A stretch of 64,000 nucleotides of DNA from BRH-c54 sp965284565 (GTDB lineage Bacteria; Bacteroidota; Bacteroidia; Flavobacteriales_E; Vicingaceae): the NCBI GenBank assembly GCA_965284565.1, contig OZ260100.1:1922001-1986000 (forward strand), read 5' to 3'. Below the pieces are notes generated by a model. The model searched no databases. It was not told where the DNA came from and saw only the letters and a program-made list of their open reading frames with translations. Made by a program: the position numbers and the translations under genes. Below, in pieces: positions 52,438-61,274 of the stretch; position 1 is the stretch's first letter, and every line of letters begins with the position of its first letter.

Positions 52438-53169
52438 ATGGGACAAAAAGTAAATCCAATTTCAAATAGATTAGGAATCATCAAAGGATGGGATTCTAAC
52501 TGGTATGGTGGAAGATTCTATGCAGATAAAATAGTTGAAGATTTCAAAATTCGCGAGTACTTAATGGCTCGTTTGCAAAAAGCAAGTATCTCTAAAATTA
52601 TTATCGAAAGAACACTAAAAGTAATCACAGTTACTATTAACACATCTCGTCCAGGAATAATTATCGGTAAAGGAGGTCAAGAAGTTGATAAATTAAGAGA
52701 AGAGTTAAAGAAAATTACCAATAAGGAAATTCAAATAAACATCTTTGAAATTAAAAGACCTGAGTTAGATGCAAAATTAGTAGCAGATAACATTGCTAAA
52801 CAAATAGAAGGAAGAGTTTCATTTAGAAGAGCTGTTAAAATGGCTGTAGCATCTACAATGAGAATGGGAGCAGAAGGAATTAAAGTTTTAGTATCAGGAA
52901 GATTAGGTGGTGCAGAAATGGCAAGATCTGAAGGTTATAAAGAAGGAAGAACACCATTACATACTTTTAGAGCTGATATTGATTATGCATTAACAGAAGC
53001 ACATACAACTTACGGAAGAATTGGAGTTAAAGTATGGATTTGTAAAGGAGAGGTTTACGGAAAAAGAGATTTATCACCAAATATTGGATTAGATAAAGGA
53101 AAAAGAGGCGGAAAAGGCGGAGGAGATTCAAGATCAAGAAAACCAAAAGGAGCTCCAAAAAGAAAATAA
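52438..53169 (+). CDS. rpsC: 30S ribosomal protein S3
   Basis: The 243-aa protein has a KH domain (RPGIIIGKGGQEVDKLREEL) that binds RNA at the mRNA entry, and a second domain with GAEGIKVLVSGRLGGAEMARSE. The C-terminal 25 residues are a Gly/Lys/Arg-rich tail. rplP follows after 35 bp. Confidence 0.98.
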   Translation: MGQKVNPISNRLGIIKGWDSNWYGGRFYADKIVEDFKIREYLMARLQKASISKIIIERTLKVITVTINTSRPGIIIGKGGQEVDKLREELKKITNKEIQINIFEIKRPELDAKLVADNIAKQIEGRVSFRRAVKMAVASTMRMGAEGIKVLVSGRLGGAEMARSEGYKEGRTPLHTFRADIDYALTEAHTTYGRIGVKVWICKGEVYGKRDLSPNIGLDKGKRGGKGGGDSRSRKPKGAPKRK

Positions 53170-53204
53170 TTTATAGAATACACAGTAGTAAAAGATAAAA
53201 TATC

Positions 53205-53624
53205 ATGTTACAACCGAAAAAGACGAAATATAGAAAAATGCAAAAAGGCCACATGAAAGGAAACTCTCATAGAGGCTCGCAAATAGCATTTGGATCATTT
53301 GCTATCAAATCATTAGAAGAGTGTTGGATGACAGCTCGTCAAATTGAAGCAGCAAGGATAGCAGTTACAAGATACATGAAAAGAGAAGGACAAATTTGGA
53401 TTAGAGTATTTCCAGATAAGCCTGTAACTAAAAAACCTGCAGAAGTTAGAATGGGTAAAGGTAAAGGTAGCCCTGAATTATGGGTTGCTACTGTAAGACC
53501 AGGTAAAATTATTTTTGAAGCAGATGGTGTACCATTAGAAGTTGCTAAAGAAGCTTTAAGATTAGCAGCTCAAAAATTACCAGTGAAAACAAAATTCATG
53601 GTAAGAAGAGATTATACAGAATAA
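53205..53624 (+). CDS. rplP: 50S ribosomal protein L16
   Basis: The 139-aa protein contacts A- and P-site tRNAs. MLQPKKTKYRKMQKGHMKG, WMTARQIEAARIAVTRYMKR and GKGKGSPELWVATV are conserved. It precedes the small rpmC gene by 27 bp. Confidence 0.98.
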   Translation: MLQPKKTKYRKMQKGHMKGNSHRGSQIAFGSFAIKSLEECWMTARQIEAARIAVTRYMKREGQIWIRVFPDKPVTKKPAEVRMGKGKGSPELWVATVRPGKIIFEADGVPLEVAKEALRLAAQKLPVKTKFMVRRDYTE

Positions 53625-53651
53625 GCCGATATATTTAAATAATATAAACAG

Positions 53652-53846
53652 ATGAAACAAATAGATATTAAGGATTTATCATTAGATGATTTGAAAGAAA
53701 AGTATCAAGAACAAAAAGATACATTAAGACGTGTTAGGTTAGCACATTCAGTGTCACCGCTTGAAAATCCTGCTCAAATTAAACAAGTAAGAAGAACAGT
53801 AGCTAGATTGAATACTGAAATCAGAAAAAGAGCAATTCAATCATAA
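53652..53846 (+). CDS. rpmC: 50S ribosomal protein L29
   Basis: The 64-aa helical hairpin protein near the tunnel exit is recognised by DLSLDDLKEKYQEQKDTLRRVRLAHSVSPLENPAQIKQVRRTVARLNTEI in outline, the usual L29 pattern, and by its place between rplP and rpsQ. rpsQ begins 12 bp later. Confidence 0.96.
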   Translation: MKQIDIKDLSLDDLKEKYQEQKDTLRRVRLAHSVSPLENPAQIKQVRRTVARLNTEIRKRAIQS

Positions 53847-53858
53847 ATTATAGTGATA

Positions 53859-54116
53859 ATGGAAAATAGAAATTTAAGAAAAGAAAGAATAGGTTTGGTT
53901 GTTAGTAATAAAATGGATAAGTCTGTTGTTATTACTGTTGAACGAAAAGTAAAACACGAAATTTACGGTAAGTTCGTTAAGAAATCAACTAAATTTATGG
54001 CTCATGATGAAAAAAACGATTGTAACATTGGTGACAAAGTGAAAATCATGGAAACAAAGCCATTGAGTAAAAATAAATGTTGGAGATTAGTAGAAATTAT
54101 TGAAAGAGCTAAATAA
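53859..54116 (+). CDS. rpsQ: 30S ribosomal protein S17
   Basis: The 85-aa OB-fold protein binds 16S helix 11 early in assembly. RKERIGLVVSNKMDKSVVITVERKVKHEIYGK in outline is typical. I chose the ATG at 53859 (MENRNL); a GTG two codons upstream (53853) would only add two residues. The rplN ATG follows after 2 bp. Confidence 0.97.
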   Translation: MENRNLRKERIGLVVSNKMDKSVVITVERKVKHEIYGKFVKKSTKFMAHDEKNDCNIGDKVKIMETKPLSKNKCWRLVEIIERAK

Positions 54117-54118
54117 TT

Positions 54119-54487
54119 ATGATACAAGCAGAATCTAGATTAAAAATTGCAGACAACAGTGGAGCCAAAGAGGTTCTATGCATTAAAGTATTGGGCGGAA
54201 CCAGAAGAAGGTACGCATCAATAGGAGATGTTATTGTTGTTTCTGTTAAACATGCAATGCCTTCAGGTAACGTTAAAAAAGGTGCCGTAGCAAAAGCAGT
54301 TGTTGTAAGAACAAAAAAAGAAATTAGAAGAGTAGATGGCTCATACATCAGATTTGATGATAATGCAGCAGTTATTCTTAATGATGCAGGTGAAATGCGT
54401 GGAACTAGAATTTTTGGACCAGTAGCTAGAGAGCTTAGAGAAAAAGAATTCATGAAAATAGTTTCTTTGGCACCTGAAGTTTTATAA
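54119..54487 (+). CDS. rplN: 50S ribosomal protein L14
   Basis: The 122-aa beta-barrel protein lies at the subunit interface. MIQAESRLKIADNSGAKEVLCIKVLGG in outline and RGTRIFGPVARELREK-type ending are diagnostic. It is the usual first gene of the spc group, here without a separate promoter that I can see. Confidence 0.98.
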   Translation: MIQAESRLKIADNSGAKEVLCIKVLGGTRRRYASIGDVIVVSVKHAMPSGNVKKGAVAKAVVVRTKKEIRRVDGSYIRFDDNAAVILNDAGEMRGTRIFGPVARELREKEFMKIVSLAPEVL

Positions 54488-54514
54488 ATTGATATTATAG
54501 AGAATAGTTAAGTT

Positions 54515-54841
54515 ATGTCTAAATTACACATTAAAAAAGGCGATACAGTAAAAGTAATTGCCGGTGAATCTAAAGGAGCAGAAGGTGTCGTGAAAAAAGT
54601 TTTCACAGAATCTTTACGTGCAATAGTTGATGGAGAAAAAATTAAAAAAATCTCTAAACACACAAAACCTAATGCAGCAAATCCTAATGGAGGAATTGTT
54701 AAAGAAGAAGCGTCAATTCACGTTTCTAATTTAATGGTTGTAGATCCTAAATCAGGAAACCCTACCAGAACAGGAAGAAAATTAGATAACGAAGGAAAAA
54801 AAGTTAGATACGCTAAAAAATCAGGGGAGGTGATATCATGA
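54515..54841 (+). CDS. rplX: 50S ribosomal protein L24
   Basis: The 108-aa assembly initiator has the KOW motif (HIKKGDTVKVIAGESKGAEGVVKKVF in outline). Its stop codon overlaps the rplE start (ATGA at 54838-54841), and the rplE Shine-Dalgarno lies inside its last codons, so the two are translationally coupled. Confidence 0.97.
   Translation: MSKLHIKKGDTVKVIAGESKGAEGVVKKVFTESLRAIVDGEKIKKISKHTKPNAANPNGGIVKEEASIHVSNLMVVDPKSGNPTRTGRKLDNEGKKVRYAKKSGEVIS
54826..54834 (+). promoter_or_regulatory. extended Shine-Dalgarno site of rplE
   Basis: GGAGGTGAT is complementary over nine bases to the standard 16S 3' end (ATCACCTCC). It ends 3 bases before the rplE ATG (54838), with 7 bases between GGAGG and ATG, inside the end of rplX. 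It is the strongest such site in the window. Confidence 0.8.
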
Positions 54842-55392
54842 GTTACGAGCCAAGACTAAAAAGACAATACAAAGATGAGATTACTCCATCTTTAATGAAA
54901 AAGTTTGAATATTCATCAGTTATGCAAATTCCTAAATTGGAAAAAATTTGTATTAACCAAGGAGTTGGTGATGCTGTTACTGATAAAAGACTAGTAGAAT
55001 CTGCAGTTGAAGAAATTACTATGATTACAGGTCAGAAAGCAAACCCAACTTACTCTAAAAAAGATATCTCTAACTTTAAATTAAGAAAAGGTATGCCAAT
55101 TGGTGCAAGAGTTACACTTAGAGGTGATAAAATGTACGAATTTTTAGACAGATTAATTGCTGTTGCATTACCAAGAACTAGAGACTTTAGAGGTATTGAA
55201 CCAAAAGGGTTTGATGGAAGAGGAAACTTTACATTAGGTGTTAAAGAACAAATTATTTTTCCAGAAATAGATATTGATAAAATTAAAAATGTAAGTGGAA
55301 TGGATATTACATTCGTTACTACTGCAAAAACTAACGAAGAAGGACAAGCTTTATTAAGCGAGTTTGGATTTCCATTCAAGAAAAAACAATAA
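54838..55392 (+). CDS. rplE: 50S ribosomal protein L5
   Basis: The 184-aa protein of the central protuberance binds 5S rRNA. MQIPKLEKICINQGVGDA, GMPIGARVTLRG and the DITFVTTAKTNEEGQALLSEFGFPF end in outline are typical. It overlaps rplX by 4 bp and has an unusually strong ribosome site. rpsN follows after 3 bp. Confidence 0.98.
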   Translation: MSYEPRLKRQYKDEITPSLMKKFEYSSVMQIPKLEKICINQGVGDAVTDKRLVESAVEEITMITGQKANPTYSKKDISNFKLRKGMPIGARVTLRGDKMYEFLDRLIAVALPRTRDFRGIEPKGFDGRGNFTLGVKEQIIFPEIDIDKIKNVSGMDITFVTTAKTNEEGQALLSEFGFPFKKKQ

Positions 55393-55395
55393 GAT

Positions 55396-55665
55396 ATGGC
55401 AAAAGAATCAATGAAAGCTCGTGAAAGAAAACGAGAAGCAATGGTTGAAAAGTACGCAGAGAAAAGAGCAGCATTAAAAGCTGCAGGAGATTGGGATGCA
55501 TTACAAAAATTACCTAAGAACTCATCAAAAGTTAGATTGCACAATAGATGTAAATTAACTGGAAGACCAAGAGGTTATATGAGACAATTTGGAATTTCAA
55601 GGGTAACTTTTAGAGAAATGGCTTCTAATGGATTAATACCTGGAATTACTAAAGCAAGTTGGTAA
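55396..55665 (+). CDS. rpsN: 30S ribosomal protein S14
   Basis: The 89-aa protein is of the long, zinc-independent type: it has KARERKREAMVEKYAEKR at the start and RCKLTGRPRGYMRQFGISRVTFREMA at the end, without the CxxC pairs of the short form. An 80-bp gap with a hairpin separates it from rpsH. Confidence 0.97.
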   Translation: MAKESMKARERKREAMVEKYAEKRAALKAAGDWDALQKLPKNSSKVRLHNRCKLTGRPRGYMRQFGISRVTFREMASNGLIPGITKASW

Positions 55666-55686
55666 TCCATACAAAATTGGTTAAGG

Positions 55687-55717
55687 AGTATAACTGATAA
55701 ATTTATCAAAGTGTACT
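55687..55717 (+). other. hairpin between rpsN and rpsH
   Basis: A perfect 14-bp palindrome TGATAAATTTATCA (55695-55708) forms the inner stem; AGTATA (55687-55692) pairs with TGTACT (55712-55717) as an outer stem after an internal loop. It lies just after an AAGGAG at 55683-55688 that has no nearby start codon. No T-run follows, so it is not a standard terminator. Confidence 0.55.
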
Positions 55718-55745
55718 TTATACAATAATATATAAATTAAAAAAA

Positions 55746-56141
55746 ATGACAGATTCAGTAGCAGATTATTTAACAAGAGTTAGAAACGCTGTAAGTGCAA
55801 AGCACAAAGTGGTTGATATACCAGCTTCAAATTTAAAAAAAGAAATGACTAAAATTTTGTTTGAAAAAGGTTATATCTTAAATTACAAATTTGAAGATGA
55901 CGGTGTTCAAGGAAATATTAAAATAGCTTTGAAATACCATCCACAAACAAAAGTACCTGCAATTACTAACTTAACAAGAATAAGTAAACCAGGTTTAAGA
56001 AAATATGCTAATTCTTCAAACTTACCAAGAGTAATTAATGGTTTGGGAATCGCCATTCTTTCTACTTCTAAAGGTGTAATTACCGATAAAGAAGCAAGAA
56101 ATATGAATGTTGGTGGTGAAGTTTTATGTTACATATATTAA
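55746..56141 (+). CDS. rpsH: 30S ribosomal protein S8
   Basis: The 131-aa protein binds the central domain of 16S rRNA; in E. coli it also represses the spc operon. MTDSVADYLTRVRNAVSAKH, and the GLGIAILSTSKGVITDKEARNMNVGGEVLCYIY end in outline, are conserved. It is preceded by an 80-bp gap with a hairpin, the longest gap in the spc group. Confidence 0.98.
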   Translation: MTDSVADYLTRVRNAVSAKHKVVDIPASNLKKEMTKILFEKGYILNYKFEDDGVQGNIKIALKYHPQTKVPAITNLTRISKPGLRKYANSSNLPRVINGLGIAILSTSKGVITDKEARNMNVGGEVLCYIY

Positions 56142-56162
56142 AAAGTTAAAAGATTTAGAATT

Positions 56163-56714
56163 ATGTCAAGAATAGGAAAATCCCCAATATCAGTTCCAAG
56201 CGGAGTTGAAATAAAAGTAGAAAAAGGGTTAGTAACTGTTAAAGGACCTAAAGGAGAGTTAACTCAAGATATTGATCCTGTTATAACTGTAGAAGTTGAT
56301 GGAGATACTGTGAATGTTGCTCGCCATACAGAATTAAAGCCTCATAAAGCAAAACATGGTCTTTACAGATCATTAATTGCTAATATGATACAAGGCGTTT
56401 CTGAAGGCTTTAAAACTCAGCAAGAATTAGTAGGTGTTGGATATAGAGCAAACGTTCAGGGGCAAAAATTAGATTTAATGGTAGGTTATTCTCATAACAT
56501 AGTATTTGAAATACCAGCTGAAATTAAAGTAACTGCTGAAGCAGAGAGAGGTAAAAATCCAATCATTACTTTAGAATCTCACGATAAACAACTTATTGGT
56601 CATGTTGCGGCAAAAATAAGATCCTTAAGAAAACCAGAACCATACAAAGGTAAAGGTATTAAGTTTGTTGGAGAACAACTAAGAAGAAAAGCCGGAAAAT
56701 CGGCAGCTAAATAA
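56163..56714 (+). CDS. rplF: 50S ribosomal protein L6
   Basis: The 183-aa protein near the factor-binding site has two similar domains: SRIGKSPISVPSGVEIKVEKGLVTVKGPKG in outline and the C-terminal VGVGYRANVQGQKLDLMVGYSH and PEPYKGKGIKF. rplR follows after 25 bp. Confidence 0.98.
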   Translation: MSRIGKSPISVPSGVEIKVEKGLVTVKGPKGELTQDIDPVITVEVDGDTVNVARHTELKPHKAKHGLYRSLIANMIQGVSEGFKTQQELVGVGYRANVQGQKLDLMVGYSHNIVFEIPAEIKVTAEAERGKNPIITLESHDKQLIGHVAAKIRSLRKPEPYKGKGIKFVGEQLRRKAGKSAAK

Positions 56715-56739
56715 TTATAAATCATAATAAAAATTTGTT

Positions 56740-57093
56740 ATGGCACTAAGTAGAAAAGACAGACGATTAAGAATAAAAAGAAGGATAAGAAAGGTAGTTA
56801 AAGGAACTAATGAACAACCAAGATTGTCTGTATTCAGAAGCAATAAAGAGATTTATGCTCAAATTATTAATGATATTACAGGAACCACATTAGTGGCTGC
56901 TTCATCAAGAGATAAAGATGTAAAAGCTAAAGGTAATAAAACCGAAGTAGCTTCAATTGTAGGAAAAGCAATAGCTGAAAAAGCTGTTAAAGCTGGAATT
57001 GCAAACATCGCGTTTGACAGAAATGGTTACTTATATCATGGTCGAGTGAAAGCATTAGCTGACGCGGCAAGAGAAGGTGGATTAAAATTCTAA
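56740..57093 (+). CDS. rplR: 50S ribosomal protein L18
   Basis: The 117-aa protein brings 5S rRNA into the large subunit. LSVFRSNKEIYAQIIND, and FDRNGYLYHGRVKALADAAREGGLKF in outline, mark it. rpsE begins 26 bp later. Confidence 0.98.
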   Translation: MALSRKDRRLRIKRRIRKVVKGTNEQPRLSVFRSNKEIYAQIINDITGTTLVAASSRDKDVKAKGNKTEVASIVGKAIAEKAVKAGIANIAFDRNGYLYHGRVKALADAAREGGLKF

Positions 57094-57119
57094 TAAATAT
57101 AGAACAAGAAATATTTAAG

Positions 57120-57638
57120 ATGGCAAAAACAGATAATAAAAAAGTAAGAGCTAGCGAAACTGAATTAAAAGACAGATTAGTAGCAATTAATAGAGTTACC
57201 AAAGTTACCAAAGGTGGTAGAAATTTTAGCTTCTCAGCAATAGTTGTTGTAGGAGATGAAAACGGAGTTGTTGGACATGGTTTAGGTAAAGCTAATGAAG
57301 TAACAGAAGCAATTACCAAAGGTATTGATTCCGCTAAGAAGAACTGTATTAGAGTTCCAATTATTAATGGAACAGTTCCTCATGAGCAAAATGGTAAGTT
57401 TGGTGGAGCAAGAGTTTTTATCAGACCTGCAGCTCACGGAACAGGAGTTATCGCTGGTGGTGCAATGCGTGCTGTATTCGAAAGTGTTGGTATTACTGAT
57501 GTTTTAGCAAAATCAAAAGGATCTTCAAATCCTCATAATGTTGTTAAAGCAACATTAGATGCACTTGCTAACTTAAGAGATGCGTACACAATTGCAGAAC
57601 AAAGAGGAGTAGATTTAAATACAGTATTTAACGGATAG
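57120..57638 (+). CDS. rpsE: 30S ribosomal protein S5
   Basis: The 172-aa protein at the mRNA entry has the double-stranded-RNA-like domain with GGRNFSFSAIVVVGDENGVVGHGLGKANEV in outline and the C-terminal domain GTGVIAGGAMRAVFESVGI. It helps keep decoding accurate. rpmD begins 16 bp later. Confidence 0.98.
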   Translation: MAKTDNKKVRASETELKDRLVAINRVTKVTKGGRNFSFSAIVVVGDENGVVGHGLGKANEVTEAITKGIDSAKKNCIRVPIINGTVPHEQNGKFGGARVFIRPAAHGTGVIAGGAMRAVFESVGITDVLAKSKGSSNPHNVVKATLDALANLRDAYTIAEQRGVDLNTVFNG

Positions 57639-57654
57639 TTAAAATTTTTATAAG

Positions 57655-57831
57655 ATGGCAAAAATTAAAGTTAAACAAGTAAAAAGTTCTATTAAACGTC
57701 CAGAAAGACAAAAAAGAACATTAATTGCTCTAGGTTTGAAAAAAATGAACAGAGTAGTTGAGCATGAAGCAACTCCTCAAATTTTAGGAATGATTGCTAA
57801 AGTTAATCACTTAGTAGAAGTAGTAAAATAA
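57655..57831 (+). CDS. rpmD: 50S ribosomal protein L30
   Basis: ATG 57655 to TAA 57829-57831 encodes 58 aa beginning MAKIKVKQVKSSIKRPE, with LIALGLKKMNRVVEHE and GMIAKVNHLVEVV. This is the normal bacterial L30 length and pattern, and it has its canonical place between rpsE and rplO. Confidence 0.96.
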   Translation: MAKIKVKQVKSSIKRPERQKRTLIALGLKKMNRVVEHEATPQILGMIAKVNHLVEVVK

Positions 57832-57851
57832 TTAATATAAAAAAATAAAAG

Positions 57852-58298
57852 ATGGACTTATCAAATTTAAAACCTGCGAAGGGTTCAACAAAACAGCGTA
57901 AGCGAGTAGGTAGAGGTCAAGGATCAGGAAGAGGCGGAACCTCCACAAGAGGACATAAAGGAGCAAAATCTAGATCAGGATACTCTACTAAAATAGGATT
58001 TGAAGGTGGACAAATGCCACTTCAAAGAAGAGTGCCTAAATTTGGTTTTACCAACATAAACAGAGTAGCTTATAAAGGTATTAACTTAGATGTACTTCAA
58101 AAATTAGCTGATGAGAAAAAAGTAACAGAAATTACTTTTGAAGTTCTTAAAGCAAATGGACTAGTATCTAACAATGATTTAGTTAAAATTTTAGGAAGAG
58201 GTGAACTTAAAGCAAAATTAGATGTTAAAGTTAACGGATATTCCAAAACTGCTAAAGCTGCAATTGAGGCCGCTGGAGGTACAGCAACTCAGCTTTAA
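57852..58298 (+). CDS. rplO: 50S ribosomal protein L15
   Basis: The 148-aa protein has a long basic Gly/Arg-rich N-terminal arm (KRVGRGQGSGRGGTSTRGHKG) and FEGGQMPLQRRVPKFGF. It is a late large-subunit assembly protein. secY starts 16 bp downstream. Confidence 0.98.
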   Translation: MDLSNLKPAKGSTKQRKRVGRGQGSGRGGTSTRGHKGAKSRSGYSTKIGFEGGQMPLQRRVPKFGFTNINRVAYKGINLDVLQKLADEKKVTEITFEVLKANGLVSNNDLVKILGRGELKAKLDVKVNGYSKTAKAAIEAAGGTATQL

Positions 58299-58314
58299 TT
58301 AGTAATTAGACAGA

Positions 58315-59661
58315 ATGAAAAGATTTATAGAGACCATAAAAAATATTTTAAGTATTGAAGAACTTAGACTACGTATTCTAACAACACTTGGTTTGTTGTT
58401 AGTTTATCGTTTAGGTTCTTATGTAGTTTTACCAGGTGTAGATTCTACTGCTCTTGAAGCTGCTAACGCTGGAGGAACTGGTGGTGGAATAATGGACTTG
58501 ATTAATATTTTTGCAGGTGGTGCATTTAGTAGAGCATCAATTTTTGCTTTAGGAATCATGCCTTATATTTCTGCTTCTATTGTAATTCAGTTGTTAGGAA
58601 TGGCTATTCCATACTTTCAAAGGTTACAAAAAGAGGGAGAAAGTGGTAGAAGAAAAATTAATCAAATCACTAGAGTATTAACTATTGCAATTACTGGTTT
58701 TCAAGCTCCAGGTTATATCGCTACTCAGGTGGCTAATTACCCTGGTGTTGTACCTAATGAAGGGCCATTATGGTGGTTCTCAACAGTACTTTTACTAATC
58801 ACAGGAACTATGTTTGTAATGTGGATTGGTGAAAGAATTACTGAAAAAGGTATTGGAAATGGTATCTCTTTATTAATTATGATTGGAATTATTGCTAATT
58901 TACCATCTGCCTTTGTATTCGAAATTGGATCTAGATTCGGTATCGGTGGTGTTGGTGGTCCAATTATTTTATTGGTAGAAGTTGCAGTATTGTTATTAGT
59001 TATTTTGATTACGATTTTATTGGTTCAAGGAACAAGAAGAATACCAGTACAATATGCCAAAAGAATTGTTGGAAACAAACAATATGGTGGTGTAAGAGAT
59101 TACATTCCTTTAAAGGTAAATGCAGCTGGTGTAATGCCTATTATTTTTGCTCAAGCAATTATGTTTATTCCAATGACCTTAGCTGGTTTTGGAGATTCAG
59201 GTGCTACAAGTTGGATTGTTACAACATTTAGTAATCCAAATGGATTTGCGTATAACTTAACTTTCTTCTTAATGATTATAGCGTTCACCTATTTTTATAC
59301 CGCTGTAACCATTAATCCAAATCAAATGGCAGAAGAAATGAAAAGAAGTGGCGGGTTTATTCCAGGGGTTAAACCAGGAAAAAGAACAGCCGAGTTTATA
59401 GATAATGTAATGTCGAGAATTACTTTACCAGGATCTATTTTCTTAGCGTTAGTAGCTATTTTACCAGCTTTCGCTGCTATATTTGGTATAAATCAGGCAT
59501 TTGCATATTTTTATGGTGGAACTTCTTTATTAATTATGGTAGGTGTAATTTTGGACACTTTACAACAAATAGAAAGTCACTTACTAATGCGTCATTATGA
59601 TGGATTAATGAAGACTGGAAAGATTAAAGGAAGATCATCAAGAATGGGGATGGCAGGATAA
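58315..59661 (+). CDS. secY: protein translocase subunit SecY
   Basis: The 448-aa channel of the Sec system has ten membrane helices. RILTTLGLLLVYRLGSYV, the plug-region GGAFSRASIFALGIMPYISASI in outline, and the cytoplasmic loop IPVQYAKRIVGNKQYGG are visible. It moves exported proteins, including the many signal-peptide proteins of this window, across the inner membrane. It lies between rplO and map. Confidence 0.98.
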   Translation: MKRFIETIKNILSIEELRLRILTTLGLLLVYRLGSYVVLPGVDSTALEAANAGGTGGGIMDLINIFAGGAFSRASIFALGIMPYISASIVIQLLGMAIPYFQRLQKEGESGRRKINQITRVLTIAITGFQAPGYIATQVANYPGVVPNEGPLWWFSTVLLLITGTMFVMWIGERITEKGIGNGISLLIMIGIIANLPSAFVFEIGSRFGIGGVGGPIILLVEVAVLLLVILITILLVQGTRRIPVQYAKRIVGNKQYGGVRDYIPLKVNAAGVMPIIFAQAIMFIPMTLAGFGDSGATSWIVTTFSNPNGFAYNLTFFLMIIAFTYFYTAVTINPNQMAEEMKRSGGFIPGVKPGKRTAEFIDNVMSRITLPGSIFLALVAILPAFAAIFGINQAFAYFYGGTSLLIMVGVILDTLQQIESHLLMRHYDGLMKTGKIKGRSSRMGMAG

Positions 59662-59680
59662 TTTAGAAGATTGATTTTAA

Positions 59681-60466
59681 ATGGGTAAAATTTATTACAA
59701 GACAGACGAAGAGATAGAATTATTAAGAGAAAGTTCTTTACTTGTTGGAAAAACATTAGCCGAAGTTGCTAAAATTATAAAACCAGGTGTAACAACAGCT
59801 GCTTTAGATAAAATTGCTGAAGAGTATATTTTAGATAATAATGCAAAACCAGGTTTTAAAGGATTATACGGATGTCCGAGTACATTGCTTTGTTCAGTAA
59901 ATGATGCAGTTGTTCATGGATTACCAACCGATAGACCTTTAGAAGATGGAGATATTGTATCTGTAGACTGTGGAGTTTTAAAAAATGGTTTTTATGGTGA
60001 TGTAGCCTACACTTTTGAGATAGGGGAAGTTAAACCTGAAATTAAGAAGTTGTTAGAAGTTACCAAAGAATGTTTAAAAAGAGCCATAGAACAAGCAGTA
60101 GTAGGGAATAGAATTGGAGATATAGGATATGCAGTTCAGAGTTTAGCACATGAGAATGGATATGGAGTTGTAAGAGAATTAGTAGGGCACGGTTTAGGAA
60201 GAGAACTTCATGAAGAACCTCAAGTTCCTAATTTTGGAAAAAGAGGAAACGGCATAATGTTAAAAGAAGGGATGGTAATAGCTATTGAACCTATGATTAA
60301 CTTAGGTAAAAAAGAAGTGAAAGAAGGAAAAGATGGATGGACTATCCTTACAGTTGATGGTTCTGTATCTGCTCACTTTGAACATGATGTAGCTATCAGA
60401 AAAGGAAAAGCAGATGTTTTATCATCTCATGAATTTATTGAAGAAGTATTAAATAATAAAAAGTAA
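59681..60466 (+). CDS. map: type I methionine aminopeptidase
   Basis: The 261-aa enzyme removes the initiator methionine from new proteins. The metal ligands are in VSVDCGVLKNGFYGDVAYTF (two Asp), GHGLGRELHEEP (His), IAIEPM (Glu) and AHFEHDVAI (Glu). Its place between secY and infA is canonical. Confidence 0.97.
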   Translation: MGKIYYKTDEEIELLRESSLLVGKTLAEVAKIIKPGVTTAALDKIAEEYILDNNAKPGFKGLYGCPSTLLCSVNDAVVHGLPTDRPLEDGDIVSVDCGVLKNGFYGDVAYTFEIGEVKPEIKKLLEVTKECLKRAIEQAVVGNRIGDIGYAVQSLAHENGYGVVRELVGHGLGRELHEEPQVPNFGKRGNGIMLKEGMVIAIEPMINLGKKEVKEGKDGWTILTVDGSVSAHFEHDVAIRKGKADVLSSHEFIEEVLNNKK

Positions 60467-60475
60467 AAATTATAA

Positions 60476-60694
60476 ATGGCAAAACAAGCATCGATAGAAC
60501 AAGATGGAACAATAATAGAAGCATTATCTAATGCACTATTTAGAGTAGAGCTTGAAAATGGACACATTATAACTGCTCATATTTCTGGAAAAATGAGAAT
60601 GAATTACATTCGTATTTTACCTGGAGATAAAGTAAAAGTTGAAATGTCTCCTTATGATTTAACAAAAGGAAGGATTTCATTTAGATACAAATAA
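60476..60694 (+). CDS. infA: translation initiation factor IF-1
   Basis: The 72-aa S1/OB-fold protein (GTIIEALSNALFRVELENGHIITAHISGKMRMNYIRILPGD in outline) occupies the A site during initiation. It starts 9 bp after map and is 20 bp before rpmJ. Confidence 0.98.
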   Translation: MAKQASIEQDGTIIEALSNALFRVELENGHIITAHISGKMRMNYIRILPGDKVKVEMSPYDLTKGRISFRYK

Positions 60695-60714
60695 CAATAA
60701 TAAAAAATAAAGCG

Positions 60715-60831
60715 ATGAAAGTAAGAGCATCAATAAAAAAGAGAAGTGCAGATTGTATAATTGTTAGAAGAAAAGGACGTTTATACATCATTAATAAAAA
60801 GAACCCTAAATTTAAACAAAGACAAGGTTAA
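60715..60831 (+). CDS. rpmJ: 50S ribosomal protein L36 (zinc-free form)
   Basis: ATG 60715 to TAA 60829-60831 encodes 38 aa, MKVRASIKKRSADCII followed by VRRKGRLYIINKKNPKFKQRQG in outline. Only one of the four residues of the usual zinc ribbon is present, so it is the C-minus type that does not bind zinc. Confidence 0.95.
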   Translation: MKVRASIKKRSADCIIVRRKGRLYIINKKNPKFKQRQG

Positions 60832-60882
60832 TTTTGTTAATCATTTAATATTAGTAAATAAACTTACATTAATTAAAATAAT

Positions 60883-61260
60883 ATGGCAAGGATTGCAGGT
60901 ATAGACTTACCAAAAAACAAAAGAGGAGTTATTGGATTAACTTATATCTATGGTATAGGAAATTCTTCTTCTAAGAAAATTTTAGAAAAAGCTAGTGTTG
61001 ACTTAAATAAAAAAGTTCAAGATTGGGATGATGATGATTTATCTAAAATCAGAAAAATTATCAATGAAGAATTTAAAATTGAAGGAGCTCTTCGTTCTGA
61101 AGTTCAATTACACATCAAACGATTGATGGATATTGGATGTTACAGAGGTGTTCGTCACAGATCAGGATTACCACTTAGAGGGCAAAGAACTAAAAACAAC
61201 TCTAGAACCAGAAAAGGTAGAAAGAAAACTGTTGCTAACAAGAAAAAAGTAACTAAATAA
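60883..61260 (+). CDS. rpsM: 30S ribosomal protein S13
   Basis: The 125-aa head protein contacts P-site tRNA and the large subunit. ARIAGIDLPKNKRGVIGLTYIYGIG in outline and YRGVRHRSGLPLRGQRTKNNSRTRKG in outline are diagnostic. It is the first alpha-group gene; a hairpin repeat lies between it and rpsK. Confidence 0.98.
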   Translation: MARIAGIDLPKNKRGVIGLTYIYGIGNSSSKKILEKASVDLNKKVQDWDDDDLSKIRKIINEEFKIEGALRSEVQLHIKRLMDIGCYRGVRHRSGLPLRGQRTKNNSRTRKGRKKTVANKKKVTK

Positions 61261-61274
61261 TAAATAAGTTCAAG

